Positions 52,980 through 62,293 of a stretch of DNA of 64,000 bases are shown here, one piece after another; within the stretch, counting starts at the first letter, position 1, and every line of letters begins with the position of its first letter. The notes under the pieces are model-generated. The model had not been told where the DNA came from, ran no database searches, and was given only the letters and a program-made list of their open reading frames with translations. A program made the translations under genes and the position numbers. The stretch comes from Pseudogemmobacter hezensis (lineage in GTDB: Bacteria > Pseudomonadota > Alphaproteobacteria > Rhodobacterales > Rhodobacteraceae), in the NCBI RefSeq assembly GCF_013155295.1, contig NZ_JABJXT010000016.1:1-64000 (forward strand), in the 5' to 3' direction.

Positions 52980-54598
52980 CCGGACCTGTCCTTTCAATCG
53001 AGGGGCTGACCCTTGCACTGCCGCCGCTGTCGGACCGCCCGCATGCGGTTGAGAACATCACCCTGAAGATCGCGCCGGGCGAAACGCTCTGCGTGGTCGG
53101 GGAATCGGGCTCTGGCAAGTCGATGATCGCGCATTCGGTCATGGGGCTTTTGCCCCAGGCGGTGACGCCTGCAGCCGGGCAGATCATGCTGAACGGGCGC
53201 GATGTGCTGCGCCTTGACCAGGCAGGCCTGCAGGATCTGCGTGGCCGCGAGGCGGGCATGATCTTCCAGGAGCCGATGACCTCGCTGAACCCGGTGATGC
53301 GGGTTTCAGACCAGATCGTCGAGACCTTCGCCGCCCATAACCTGCACAGCCGCGAAGAGCGCAAACGCCGCGCCCTTGCGCTGCTGACCGAGGCCGGCCT
53401 GCCCGATCCCGAACGCCTGGCCCGCGCCTATCCGCATGAATTGTCGGGCGGGCAGCGGCAGCGGGTGATGATCGCCATGGCCCTGGCGCTGGAGCCGAAA
53501 CTGCTGATCGCAGATGAGCCGACCACCGCGCTGGATGTGACGACCCAGGCGCAGATCCTGCGGCTGATTGAAAATCTGCGCCGCCGTCACGGCACCGCCG
53601 TTCTGTTCATCACCCATGATATGGGCGTGGTGGCCGAGATCGCTGACCGGATCGCGGTGCTGGAAAAGGGGGTGCTGGTCGAGGAAGGCCTCGCATCCGA
53701 GGTGCTTGGCGCGCCAAAGCACCCCTATACGCAAAAGCTGCTGGCGGCGGTGCCCTCGCTGACGCCGCCTGCGCCAAAGAATCTGGCCGCGGCGCCGGTG
53801 GTGTTCTCGGTCTCTGACCTGAACAAGACCTACCGCAAGCGCAGCCTCTTTGGCCCCACGCGTGAGGTGGTGGCGGCAGATGGCATCACCTTCTCGCTGC
53901 GCCGTGGCGAAACCATTGGTATTGTTGGCGAATCCGGGTCCGGCAAATCCACCGTGGGCCGCTGCTGCATGCGCCTGATCGAGCCAGAGGCCGGCAGCAT
54001 CATCCTCGGTGAAACCGAGATCAGCGGCCTCGGCAAGGCGGCGCTGCGCCCGCATCGCAAGCGCATCCAGATGGTGTTCCAGGACCCCTTTGCCTGCCTG
54101 AACCCACGCCAGACCATTGGCCGCATCATCACCGACGGGCCGGTCGCTTACGGCGTGCCCCGGTCGGAGGCCATGGTCCGCGCCCGGGAATTGCTGGAGC
54201 TGGTCGGCCTCTCCGCCAATGCCATCGACCGCTATCCGCATGAGTTTTCGGGCGGGCAGCGCCAGCGGGTCGGCATCGCGCGGGCGCTGGCGCTGGAACC
54301 CGATGTCCTGGTCGCCGATGAGGCAGTCTCGGCGCTGGATGTTTCGGTTCAGGCCCAGATCCTGCGGCTGATCCAGGACATCCAGCAAAGGCTGGGGCTG
54401 GCGATCCTGTTCGTCACCCATGACCTGCGGGTGGCAGCCCAGATCTGCGACCGCATCGTGGTGATGAGCCGCGGACGCATTGTCGAAGAGGGCGAGACCG
54501 CCGCCGTATTCGCCAATCCGCGCCATGATTACACCAGACAGCTGCTGGGCGCGGTGCCCGGCGGCGCTGCATTTGAAACGGCCAGCCCGCGCGCTTAA
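52976..54598 (+). CDS. Fused DppD-DppF-type ABC ATPase
   Basis: A 540-residue protein with two complete ATPase domains joined near residue 275, equivalent to DppD plus DppF. Each has Walker A GESGSGKS, signatures [15 protein letters not shown] and [15 protein letters not shown], and Walker B ([22 protein letters not shown]). The second Walker B has Ala in place of the usual Pro before Val, which is common. Such fusions are well known and do not need special explanation. Confidence 0.9.
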   Translation: MTGPVLSIEGLTLALPPLSDRPHAVENITLKIAPGETLCVVGESGSGKSMIAHSVMGLLPQAVTPAAGQIMLNGRDVLRLDQAGLQDLRGREAGMIFQEPMTSLNPVMRVSDQIVETFAAHNLHSREERKRRALALLTEAGLPDPERLARAYPHELSGGQRQRVMIAMALALEPKLLIADEPTTALDVTTQAQILRLIENLRRRHGTAVLFITHDMGVVAEIADRIAVLEKGVLVEEGLASEVLGAPKHPYTQKLLAAVPSLTPPAPKNLAAAPVVFSVSDLNKTYRKRSLFGPTREVVAADGITFSLRRGETIGIVGESGSGKSTVGRCCMRLIEPEAGSIILGETEISGLGKAALRPHRKRIQMVFQDPFACLNPRQTIGRIITDGPVAYGVPRSEAMVRARELLELVGLSANAIDRYPHEFSGGQRQRVGIARALALEPDVLVADEAVSALDVSVQAQILRLIQDIQQRLGLAILFVTHDLRVAAQICDRIVVMSRGRIVEEGETAAVFANPRHDYTRQLLGAVPGGAAFETASPRA

Positions 54599-54618
54599 GC
54601 CGTCACACAGGGACGAAG

Positions 54619-55650
54619 ATGAAAGTATTCCACTCAGAAGACAGCCTGCTGCATGCGCCGGATTTCTACTTCCGCCGTGGCCGCCGCATCGAGCACCTCG
54701 AACGCGCCGAGCGTTATGAGGTGCTGCACCGCGCCGCAAAGACCGCCGGGCATGAGATGCTGGCCCCCGCAGATTTTGGCACCGCGCCGCTGCAGCGCGT
54801 TCACAGCAAGCGCCATATCGAGTTTCTCGCCACCGCCTGGGCACGCCGCGATGAGATCGAGCCGGGGCTGGACTATGTCCTGCCCTCGCATTTCGCCCGC
54901 GCCGAGATGCACCGCTATCCCGATGGGATGATCGGGCGCGTCGGGTTCCACATGGCCGATCTGTCGACGCCGCTTTACCAGCACAGCTTTGATGCGGTGC
55001 GGGCCAGCGCCAATGTCGCGCTCAGCACGGCTGAGGCGGTCGCCGCAGATCGCGGCCATGCCTATGGGCTGTGCCGCCCGCCCGGGCACCATGCCTCAAC
55101 CGAAAGCACCGGCGGCTTTTGCTTTGTGAACAACGCGGCGGTGGCTGCGGCGCATCTGCAGGCAAAGCTGGGCGGCAAGGTCGCCATCATTGATATCGAC
55201 GTGCATCACGGCAATGGCACCCAGATCATCTTCTATGACAACCCCGAGGTGATTACGGCCTCTGTCCATGCAGATCCCGCCACCTTCATGCCCTATTACC
55301 TGGGCTACGGCGATGAAACCGGGGGCCAGGCGGCAGAGGGCTGCAATCTCAACCTGCCGCTGACGCATGGGTCGGATGATGCCGTCTGGCATAAGGCAAT
55401 CGAGCGCACGATGCGCTTTTGCGCCGATCACGGTGTCAGCTCGCTGGTGGTTGCGCTTGGGCTGGATGCCTCGGAACATGATCCGAACGGGGCGCTTGGC
55501 GTCACCACCCAGGGGTTCCGCAAGGCCGGGCAGATGCTGGCGGGCGCGGGCCTTCCGACCGCGATCATCCAGGAAGGTGGCTATCTGAGCGAGATCCTCG
55601 GCGAAAATCTTGTGGCCTTCCTTGCCGGTTTCGACGAAGCCCGGCGCTGA
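54619..55650 (+). CDS. HDAC-family deacetylase, probable acetylpolyamine amidohydrolase
   Basis: A 343-residue zinc deacetylase of the class II HDAC/acetylpolyamine amidohydrolase group. The active-site motif CRPPGHHAS has H157/H158. The zinc motif IDIDVHHGNG gives D194 and H196, and a later LGLDASEHDP supplies the third ligand. Length and motifs match bacterial acetylpolyamine amidohydrolases, whose product enters polyamine and GABA breakdown. It is 20 bases downstream of the importer ATPase, in the same operon. An acetoin-utilization-type role is an alternative. Confidence 0.83.
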   Translation: MKVFHSEDSLLHAPDFYFRRGRRIEHLERAERYEVLHRAAKTAGHEMLAPADFGTAPLQRVHSKRHIEFLATAWARRDEIEPGLDYVLPSHFARAEMHRYPDGMIGRVGFHMADLSTPLYQHSFDAVRASANVALSTAEAVAADRGHAYGLCRPPGHHASTESTGGFCFVNNAAVAAAHLQAKLGGKVAIIDIDVHHGNGTQIIFYDNPEVITASVHADPATFMPYYLGYGDETGGQAAEGCNLNLPLTHGSDDAVWHKAIERTMRFCADHGVSSLVVALGLDASEHDPNGALGVTTQGFRKAGQMLAGAGLPTAIIQEGGYLSEILGENLVAFLAGFDEARR

Positions 55651-55719
55651 ACCGCCCCATAGCGCAATCGGCGGCCGTGCCCTGACGCGGCCGCCTGCAC
55701 AGATCTGAAAGGCCCTGAT

Positions 55720-57135
55720 ATGGATGCTATTGACGCCGCCCTGGCGCGGATGCCGGCTGGCTCGGTGGTGACGGATGCCGATATCATCGCCCCCCGCCTG
55801 CGCGATTTTCGCGGGCTTTACACCGGGCAGACGCGGGCCCTTTTGCGCCCCGCCTCGGTGGCAGAAACCCGGCAGATCGTCAGCATCTGCCATGAAGAGG
55901 GGGTGCCGCTGGTGCCCCAGGGCGGCAATACCGGCTATTGCGCCTCAGCCACGCCCGATGCGGCGGGCGGCGAATTGCTGATCAGCCTCGAGCGGATGTC
56001 TGCGGTGCGTGAGGTCGATCCCGCCAACCTGTCGCTGACCGCCGATGCGGGCGCGATCCTTGCCAATCTGCAGGCCGCAGCGGAAGAGGCCGATCTCTTG
56101 CTGCCGCTGGCGCTTGGTTCGCAGGCCTCATGCCAGATCGGGGGCAATATCTCGACCAATGCCGGCGGGATCGCGGTGCTGCGCTATGGGATGGCGCGGC
56201 AGATCGTGCTGGGGCTTGAGGTGGTGCTGCCCGATGCCAGCCTGCTAAGCGACCTGTCGCCCCTGCGAAAAGACAATTCCGGCTATGATGTGAAACAGCT
56301 TTTCATCGGCGCCGAGGGCACCCTGGGCCTTGTCACCGGGGTGACGCTGTCGCTGATGCGCCGCCCGCGCCAGCGTGTCACGGCGCTTTTGGCGATCAAA
56401 GGCACCCAGACGCTGCCCGATCTGCTGTCACGCGCCCAGATGCAAAGCGGCGAGCAGATCAGCTCTTTCGAATATATCTCGCGCCAGTCGCTTGATCTCT
56501 TGCTGGCCTCGCACAGCGAGCTGCGCCACCCCCTGCCCGGCGACGCCCGTCATTATGTGCTGCTTGAGGCGGCGACGGCCTCGCCCGCGCTGGCGCTGGA
56601 TGATGCGATGACCGCGCTTCTGGCAGAGATGATCGGCGAAGGTGCGGTGCTGGATGGCATCATCGCCACCAGCGAGGCGCAGCGTGCAGCGCTTTGGCAC
56701 CTGCGCGAACATATCCCCGAGGGCGAGGTGCGTCATGGCGGCTCGGTCAAGCATGATGTGGCGGTGCGCTGCTCACAGATCGCCGAGTTCATCGCGGCCG
56801 CCTCAGATATCGTGCAGCGCAAGGCACCGCAGGCGCTTTTGTCGGTCTATGGCCATGTCGGCGACGGCAATGTGCATTTCAACCTGGTGTGCCCGTCGGG
56901 CGAAGAAATTTCCCCCTGGAAAGCCCGCATCACCGCCGAGGTCTCGCCACTGATCCATGAGCTGGCCGCGATGATGGGCGGCACCTTCAGCGCCGAATAT
57001 GGCATCGGGCGGATCAAGCTGGATCTGATGCATCAGTTCGGCAACCCCGCCCGGATAGAGCTGATGCGGCGCATCAAAACCGCCATTGACCCCGCCGGGC
57101 TGATGAACCCCGGAAAGGTCGTGCCGCTGCGCTGA
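55720..57135 (+). CDS. FAD-linked D-2-hydroxyacid dehydrogenase (GlcD/D-2HG type)
   Basis: A 471-residue PCMH-type FAD oxidoreductase. The FAD domain has VPLVPQGGNTGYCASATPD and GSQASCQIGGNISTNAGG. The C-terminal part has HVGDGNVHFNLV and ends GLMNPGKVVPLR. Members oxidise D-lactate, glycolate or D-2-hydroxyglutarate. It closes the operon, 69 bases after the deacetylase, and is followed by a strong terminator. The exact hydroxyacid cannot be told from sequence. Confidence 0.83.
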   Translation: MDAIDAALARMPAGSVVTDADIIAPRLRDFRGLYTGQTRALLRPASVAETRQIVSICHEEGVPLVPQGGNTGYCASATPDAAGGELLISLERMSAVREVDPANLSLTADAGAILANLQAAAEEADLLLPLALGSQASCQIGGNISTNAGGIAVLRYGMARQIVLGLEVVLPDASLLSDLSPLRKDNSGYDVKQLFIGAEGTLGLVTGVTLSLMRRPRQRVTALLAIKGTQTLPDLLSRAQMQSGEQISSFEYISRQSLDLLLASHSELRHPLPGDARHYVLLEAATASPALALDDAMTALLAEMIGEGAVLDGIIATSEAQRAALWHLREHIPEGEVRHGGSVKHDVAVRCSQIAEFIAAASDIVQRKAPQALLSVYGHVGDGNVHFNLVCPSGEEISPWKARITAEVSPLIHELAAMMGGTFSAEYGIGRIKLDLMHQFGNPARIELMRRIKTAIDPAGLMNPGKVVPLR

Positions 57136-57144
57136 GATGAACGG

Positions 57145-57177
57145 AAAGACGCGGGCCGGATCTGGCCCGCGTCTTTT
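57145..57177. terminator. Strong bidirectional intrinsic terminator
   Basis: AAAGACGCGGGCC (57145-57157) and GGCCCGCGTCTTT (57164-57176) form a 13-base perfect stem with a 6-base loop and flanking A/T runs on both strands. It lies between two converging genes and should stop transcription from both sides. Confidence 0.85.
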
Positions 57178-57186
57178 CTGCAAGGC

Positions 57187-57214
57187 CCATGTTGCACAGA
57201 CGCGCCTTACAAAG
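57187..57214 (-). mobile_element. Possible tiny relic of the IS5-like element found at 61.8 kb
   Basis: CCATGTTGCACAGA (57187-57200) and GCCTTACAAAG (57204-57214) occur in the same order and orientation as in the decayed transposase (61846-61859 and 61881-61891), with a shorter gap between them. Chance is possible; common origin is my inference. Confidence 0.3.
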
Positions 57215-57222
57215 ATCGGCGT

Positions 57223-58125
57223 TCAGCTCAGCGCCTGATAGGCCAGCAGGGTGCGCTGCCACAGCTCTTCATAGGCAGCATCGGTCATATAGGCGGCATG
57301 CGGCGTCAGGGTGACATTCTCGCGCGTGGTATAGGGGTTGCCGGGTGGCAGCGGCTCTTGCGGGAAGACATCCAGGGCTGCATGGCCGATCTGGCCCGCA
57401 TCCAGCGCGGCGAAAAACGCGCCTTCATCGACCAGGCCCGCGCGGGCGGTATTGATCAGCACAAAGCCCCGGCGCGGCAGCGAAAGCTGCGTTTCGCCCA
57501 AAATCCCCTGCGTCTGCGCGTTCAGCCCCAGATGCAATGAGACCGCATCGGCCCCTGACAGCGCCTGTGAAAGATCCGCGACATAGGCCGGATGCTGACG
57601 CGGGCTGCGGTTCCATCCGGCCACCCGCATGCCAAGCGCACCCGCCATATCGGCCAGGCAGGTGCCGATCCCGCCCATGCCGATCACCGTCAGCTTCAGC
57701 CCCTGCAGCTGCAAACCGCCACGCGGTTGCCAAAGGCCCTGGCGGATCTCACGATCACCGGCTGCTATATTGCGGGCTGCTGCAAAAAGCAGCGCCAGCG
57801 CATGTTCCGCAACCGCCCGATCGCCATAGCCGGGGGTGGTGCGCACCTCGATACCGCGCCTTTGCGCATCCTCAAGGTCGATATAGCTGCCCGCCCCGGT
57901 GCCCATAAAGACAATCGCCCGCAGGTTCGGGCAGCCGTCCAGCACCTCGGCGGGAACCGGGCTGTGCTCGACAAACATCACCCTGGCGTTGCGGCACATG
58001 GCGATCATCTCGGCTGGGCCCGGGCTGGCCTCATGGATGGTTACGCCTGCGGGCACCGAAAGCCCCCTTGCTGCCATGACCGCGCGCAGCTCTGGCGTGC
58101 AATCGACAAAAACCGCATCGCTCAT
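57223..58125 (-). CDS. D-isomer specific 2-hydroxyacid dehydrogenase
   Basis: A 300-residue NAD(P)-dependent dehydrogenase. The Rossmann motif VIGMGGIGTCLAD is near residue 150, INTARAGLVDEGA and the HAAYMTDAAYEEL region hold the catalytic Arg-Glu-His set expected for the family. It reduces a 2-keto acid or oxidises the D-hydroxy acid. It converges on the FAD-linked dehydrogenase across a terminator, and shares direction with the GABA genes upstream. Confidence 0.85.
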   Translation of the reverse strand: MSDAVFVDCTPELRAVMAARGLSVPAGVTIHEASPGPAEMIAMCRNARVMFVEHSPVPAEVLDGCPNLRAIVFMGTGAGSYIDLEDAQRRGIEVRTTPGYGDRAVAEHALALLFAAARNIAAGDREIRQGLWQPRGGLQLQGLKLTVIGMGGIGTCLADMAGALGMRVAGWNRSPRQHPAYVADLSQALSGADAVSLHLGLNAQTQGILGETQLSLPRRGFVLINTARAGLVDEGAFFAALDAGQIGHAALDVFPQEPLPPGNPYTTRENVTLTPHAAYMTDAAYEELWQRTLLAYQALS

Positions 58126-58160
58126 TTCGTCACCTTCTGTTTGCGTCCCGCATATGGAAT

Positions 58161-58184
58161 GCCCGGGCCTGTTATGGCCCGGGC
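58161..58184 (-). terminator. Hairpin after gabT
   Basis: GCCCGGGCC (58161-58169) and GGCCCGGGC (58176-58184) form a 9-base stem with a 6-base loop downstream of the leftward gabT stop. There is no T-run, so this is a weak terminator or RNA-protecting hairpin. Confidence 0.4.
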
Positions 58185-58227
58185 GATTGGTCTGACGCCT
58201 GTGTCAGGCCGCCAGTCAGCCGATACC

Positions 58228-59523
58228 TCAGGCCGCAGCCAGCGCCGCATCCAGGATCGAAAGGGCGCGGTCGAGATCCGCGTCCGAGACCACAATCGGC
58301 GCCAGGAAACGCACCACATTGCGATGGATGCCACATTTGATGATCAAAAGCCCCCCCGCACGGGCCGCATCAATCACACGCTGCGCGCGGTCAGGATCGG
58401 GGCTGTTATTCGCGCCCGTGATCTCAATCGCCTGCATAAAGCCCTGGCCGCGTGCCTCGGCGACAAAGTCATATTTCGCAACCAGCGCCGAAAGGCCCGC
58501 CGCCATCCGCTCGCCCAGAGCGACCGCGCGTTCCAGCAGCCCGTCATGCTCAAAGGCATCCAGCACCGCCAGCGCCGCCGCACAGGCCAGCGCATTGCCG
58601 CCATAGGTGCCGCCAAGACCGCCCGGTTTGGGCGCATCCATGATCGCCGCCCGCCCGACCACGCCCGAAAGCGGCAGGCCACCGGCCAGGCTTTTCGCGG
58701 TGGTGATCAGATCGGGCTGGATGCCGGAATGCTCGAAGCCGAACATCTTGCCGGTGCGGCCAAAGCCGGTCTGGATCTCATCACAGATCAGCACGATGCC
58801 ATGCTTTTGGGTGATCTCGCGCAGCGCCTGCATAAAGGCCGCCGGGGCGGGAAGGAAACCGCCGTCACCCTGAACCGGCTCGATGATGATGGCGGCAACG
58901 CGGTCTGGCGTCACCTCGGTGTCAAAAAGGGTCTGCAGCGCCGCAAGCGCCTTTTCGACGGTGATCCCGTGCAGCTCATTTGGATAGGCGCTGTGATAGA
59001 TCTCGCCCGCGAAGGGGCCGAAATTCTGCTTATAGGGGGCGGCGAATCCGGTCAGGGTCGAGGCCAGAAGCGTGCGGCCATGAAACGCCCCGCGGAAGGC
59101 CACGATGCCGGGGCGGTTGGTATGGGCACGGGCGATTTTTACCGCGTTTTCAACGGCCTCTGCCCCGGTGGTGAAGAATACGCTCTTGTAGTCCTCGCCC
59201 TTGCCGACCAGGGTGTTCAGCCGGGCGGCGAGGTCAAGATAGGGCTCATAGGCGGCCACCTGGAAGGCGGCATGGCTGATCTTGCCCAGCTGGGCGGTGA
59301 CCGCCGCGACCACACGCGGATGGTTGTGGCCGATATTATGGACACCGATTCCGCCCACGAAATCAAGGTAATCGCGGCCCTCGATATCCCAGACATGGGC
59401 CCCCTCGGCGCGGTCGATCACCAAAGGATGCGCGGTCAGCACCCCTTGCGGCACATTTTTGCTGCGTTCGGCAAGGCGGTCAGCGGTGACAGAGGCTTTA
59501 TCAAGCATGGTCTGTTCTTTCAT
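58228..59523 (-). CDS. gabT: 4-aminobutyrate aminotransferase
   Basis: A 431-residue class III PLP aminotransferase converting GABA and 2-oxoglutarate to succinate semialdehyde and glutamate. DFVGGIGVHNIGHNHPRV, the EPVQGDGGF loop, CDEIQTGFGRTGKMF and the PLP lysine in TTAKSLAGGLPLSG are all present. A second ATG five codons later is also possible. It lies 32 bases downstream of the succinate-semialdehyde dehydrogenase gene, forming a gabDT operon. Confidence 0.9.
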   Translation of the reverse strand: MKEQTMLDKASVTADRLAERSKNVPQGVLTAHPLVIDRAEGAHVWDIEGRDYLDFVGGIGVHNIGHNHPRVVAAVTAQLGKISHAAFQVAAYEPYLDLAARLNTLVGKGEDYKSVFFTTGAEAVENAVKIARAHTNRPGIVAFRGAFHGRTLLASTLTGFAAPYKQNFGPFAGEIYHSAYPNELHGITVEKALAALQTLFDTEVTPDRVAAIIIEPVQGDGGFLPAPAAFMQALREITQKHGIVLICDEIQTGFGRTGKMFGFEHSGIQPDLITTAKSLAGGLPLSGVVGRAAIMDAPKPGGLGGTYGGNALACAAALAVLDAFEHDGLLERAVALGERMAAGLSALVAKYDFVAEARGQGFMQAIEITGANNSPDPDRAQRVIDAARAGGLLIIKCGIHRNVVRFLAPIVVSDADLDRALSILDAALAAA

Positions 59524-59555
59524 CTGCGGGCCAGCGGCCCCTGGTTAAGACTGGT

Positions 59556-60995
59556 TCAGTTAAGCCCGCCGAGATGCAGGGTCTTGGATTCGAGATATTC
59601 CTCGATCCCTTCCTGGCCGCCCTCGCGCCCAAGGCCCGAGGCTTTCACGCCGCCGAAGGGGGCGACGTCATGGCTGACAACGCCGGTGTTCAGCCCGATC
59701 AGGCCAAATTCCAGCGCCTCGCCGACGCGGAAAGCGCGGGCCAGATCGCGGGTGAAAAAATAGGCGGCAAGGCCGAAGGGCGTGCCATTGGCGATGGCGA
59801 TGGCTTCTTCCTCGGTCTCAAAGCGGAAGATCGGCGCCACCGGGCCAAAGGTTTCCTCCTGGGCCAGTTGCATCGCGGTTGTTGCGCCGGTCAGCACCAC
59901 CGGATCGGCATAGCCGGGGGCCAGATCGCGCACCGCAGTCGCCCGGCTCGCGCCATGGGCCAGCGCGTCAGCGACATGGCGTTCGATCTTGGCAATCGCC
60001 GCCTGATTGATCATAGGCCCGATGGTGACGCCGGGCGCGGTGCCAGGGCCCACCTTCAGCGCATCGACCTTTGCCGCCAGCCGCGCCACAAAGGCATCAT
60101 GGATGCCCGACTGCACCAGGATCCGGTTGGCGCAGACACAGGTCTGGCCGCCATTGCGGAATTTCGAGAGCATCGCGCCCTCAACCGCCGCGTCGACATC
60201 GGCATCGTCAAAAACGATGAAAGGCGCGTTTCCGCCCAGTTCCAGCGACATCTTCTTGATGGTGGGCGCACATTGTTCGGCCAGCAGCGCGCCCACCCGG
60301 GTCGAGCCGGTAAAGGACAGTTTGCGCACCGTCGGGGACCCCGTCAGCGTCGCACCGATCACCTCGGGGCGGCCGGTGACAACATTGATCACCCCCGCCG
60401 GAATCCCGGCCCGTGCCGCCAGTTCCGCCATGGCCAGCGCCGAATAGGGCGTGAAATCCGAGGGTTTGATGACAACCGTGCAGCCAGCCGCCAGGGCCGG
60501 CGCCGATTTGCGGGTGATCATCGCGGTTGGAAAGTTCCAGGGCGTGATGATGGCGCAGACGCCGACGGGTTCTTTGGTGACAAGGATGCGCTTGTCGCCG
60601 GTGGGCGAAGGGATGATCTTGCCGTTGATCCGCCGGGCCTCTTCGGCAAACCAGCGGATAAAGGATGCCCCATAACGGATCTCGCCCAAGGCCTCGGCCA
60701 GCGGCTTGCCCTGTTCGGCGGTCAGGATCTGCGCCAGATCCTCTTCATGCGCCAGCATCAGGTGATACCAGGCCAGCAGCAGATCTGCCCGCTCGGCATG
60801 GCTGCGCTTGCGCCAGGAGATCATCGCCGTCTCTGCCGCCGCAATCGCAGCCGTGGTCTCAGCGGCGGTACAATCGGGCACATGGCCAATCGCCTGGCCG
60901 GTTGCCGGGTTCAGAACTGCCAGATCGCCCCGCTCCAGCCAGTCGCCGCCAATCAAAGCGGCATTTCGAAACAATAGGGCGTCCTTCAGGTGCAT
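59556..60995 (-). CDS. gabD: NAD(P)-dependent succinate-semialdehyde dehydrogenase
   Basis: A 479-residue aldehyde dehydrogenase of the GabD class. The catalytic set is visible: Asn in ITPWNFPTAMITRK, Glu in LELGGNAPF and Cys in NGGQTCVCANR. The tail GGVKASGLGREGGQEGIEEY is typical. A good AAGAGGAAAT site precedes the ATG. It heads the leftward gabDT operon and is divergent from an Lrp-type regulator across 200 bases with a long inverted repeat. Confidence 0.9.
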   Translation of the reverse strand: MHLKDALLFRNAALIGGDWLERGDLAVLNPATGQAIGHVPDCTAAETTAAIAAAETAMISWRKRSHAERADLLLAWYHLMLAHEEDLAQILTAEQGKPLAEALGEIRYGASFIRWFAEEARRINGKIIPSPTGDKRILVTKEPVGVCAIITPWNFPTAMITRKSAPALAAGCTVVIKPSDFTPYSALAMAELAARAGIPAGVINVVTGRPEVIGATLTGSPTVRKLSFTGSTRVGALLAEQCAPTIKKMSLELGGNAPFIVFDDADVDAAVEGAMLSKFRNGGQTCVCANRILVQSGIHDAFVARLAAKVDALKVGPGTAPGVTIGPMINQAAIAKIERHVADALAHGASRATAVRDLAPGYADPVVLTGATTAMQLAQEETFGPVAPIFRFETEEEAIAIANGTPFGLAAYFFTRDLARAFRVGEALEFGLIGLNTGVVSHDVAPFGGVKASGLGREGGQEGIEEYLESKTLHLGGLN

Positions 60996-61044
60996 GATTT
61001 CCTCTTAAGGTTGCGACTGGTTCTGACAGGAGCCGGCAGACAAA

Positions 61045-61127
61045 ATTTTATGCCGCCCGGTTTCGCAACCATAACTGGCTTGCACGACGCGAAGCCGTTC
61101 TATATCCGGTTGCTGGCGGCATAAAAT
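61045..61127. promoter_or_regulatory. Perfect 13-base inverted repeat between gabD and the Lrp-type gene
   Basis: ATTTTATGCCGCC (61045-61057) is matched exactly in inverse by GGCGGCATAAAAT (61115-61127); centres are 70 bases apart. Flanking bases extend the similarity to 16 of 18. Paired spaced sites fit the way Lrp/AsnC octamers wrap DNA. Confidence 0.55.
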
Positions 61128-61195
61128 GCTGTCGCTTTCGCAGCCACGGCAGATCATCGCGCCAGGCCGCCAGCGCCCGCCGCATCCCGGCCCGG

Positions 61196-61714
61196 ATGCG
61201 AGGCCAGAACCCATGGGAGACGACCGGATTGAATGCATCCTTCAGACTGGACCGGATTGATCTGCGGATATTGGCCGAGCTGCAGCTGAATGGCCGCATC
61301 AGCAATGTCGAGCTGGCCGGGCGGGTGCATCTGTCGCCGTCCCCCTGCCTTGCCAGGGTCAAGCGCCTGCAGTCACTGGGCTATATCTCGGGCTATACGG
61401 CAGTGATCAACCTAGCGCAGCTGGGCGAGGTTCTGACTGTTTTCACCGAGGTCACACTGAAAAACCACCGCCAGGTTGATTTTGCCCGCTTTCAGACGGC
61501 TCTTTCAAAAGAGGAATGCTGCCTCGAATGCCACCTGATTTCTGGCGGGCATGACTATTTGCTGAAATTTGTCACTGCCGGGATTGCGGATTATCAACGC
61601 ATTATGGAGTCGCTGATCGAGCGTGATGTCGGCATTGATAAATATTTCAGCTATGTCGTCATCAAATCCCCTCTGATCCGTCACAATATGCCGATCGAGC
61701 GTATTTTTGGCTAG
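61196..61714 (+). CDS. Lrp/AsnC-family transcriptional regulator
   Basis: A protein of 172 residues (161 if a TTG at 61229, with GGGAGA upstream, is the true start). LDRIDLRILAELQLNGRISN begins the helix-turn-helix, with VHLSPSPCLARVKRLQSLGY as the recognition part. The C-terminal RAM domain (about 80-165) includes CHLISGGHDYLLKFVTAGIADY, which binds amino acid effectors. It is divergent from gabD and probably regulates it through the inverted repeat. Decayed IS DNA begins directly at its stop codon. Confidence 0.85.
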   Translation: MRGQNPWETTGLNASFRLDRIDLRILAELQLNGRISNVELAGRVHLSPSPCLARVKRLQSLGYISGYTAVINLAQLGEVLTVFTEVTLKNHRQVDFARFQTALSKEECCLECHLISGGHDYLLKFVTAGIADYQRIMESLIERDVGIDKYFSYVVIKSPLIRHNMPIERIFG

Positions 61715-62080
61715 ACCATGTTAACAAATGGCGGAGCCAGAACCTGCTGCAGGCGACGTCTGAGAAACCAGGGACATTGTCTTCCGTTCTTTCGGAACCG
61801 GCCGCCTGGCGAAGGCTGGTCCTGAACTTTTTAAAAAATGCCCGACCATGTTGCACAGAATGTAAATGGTCCAGTCGACAGCCTTACAAAGCCTGCGGGT
61901 CTTGCGCATGGGCAAAGCGTTTCGGCTCCCGATATCCTACCGAATTTATCAAAGCCCCCGTCCGCGATCAGTGTGGCGGGCCGAGACAGCTGGTTGGCCA
62001 TCACCAGATCACAGCCAGTATCATCGAAATCCTGCTCTGGTGCGATCCCGCTTCATATCTGGAAACCAGCAGCCTTGACC
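61715..62080 (-). mobile_element. Decayed IS5-family transposase remnant
   Basis: Reading leftward, three out-of-phase pieces line up with the C-terminal half of IS5-type transposases: LSRPATLIADGGFD, then MRKTRRLCKAVDWTIYIL with CNM, then FFKKFRTSLRQAAGS and later GFSDVACSRFWLRHLLT. Frameshifts near an AAAAAA/TTTTT tract at about 61830-61836 and an in-frame TGA separate them. No intact terminal repeats were found. The gene is dead. Bases 62081-62293 hold nothing I can identify, though they may be more of the same element. Confidence 0.6.
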
Positions 62081-62293
62081 AAGGAAGATGACTCCAGGTC
62101 GAGACCCCACCGCTGAACACCCGGAAGTCTTTGGTCAGCAGCCCCTCTTTTCGTCAGCCACATGACGATGGGCCTGCATCACATGGCGCGGGCCAACGGA
62201 ATCCCTTTGGCCAACACACCGATGTCTTTATCCCGCTGTCTTTATCCGCCATTTTCCAGCATGAACCAGAGCTCTGCCTTTGGAAAGCGAGCA

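Noticed and set aside
57592-59763. A rightward open frame of about 723 codons opposite the hydroxyacid dehydrogenase and gabT
   Set aside because: It runs antisense to two well-recognised genes and their gap, and has no family motifs.
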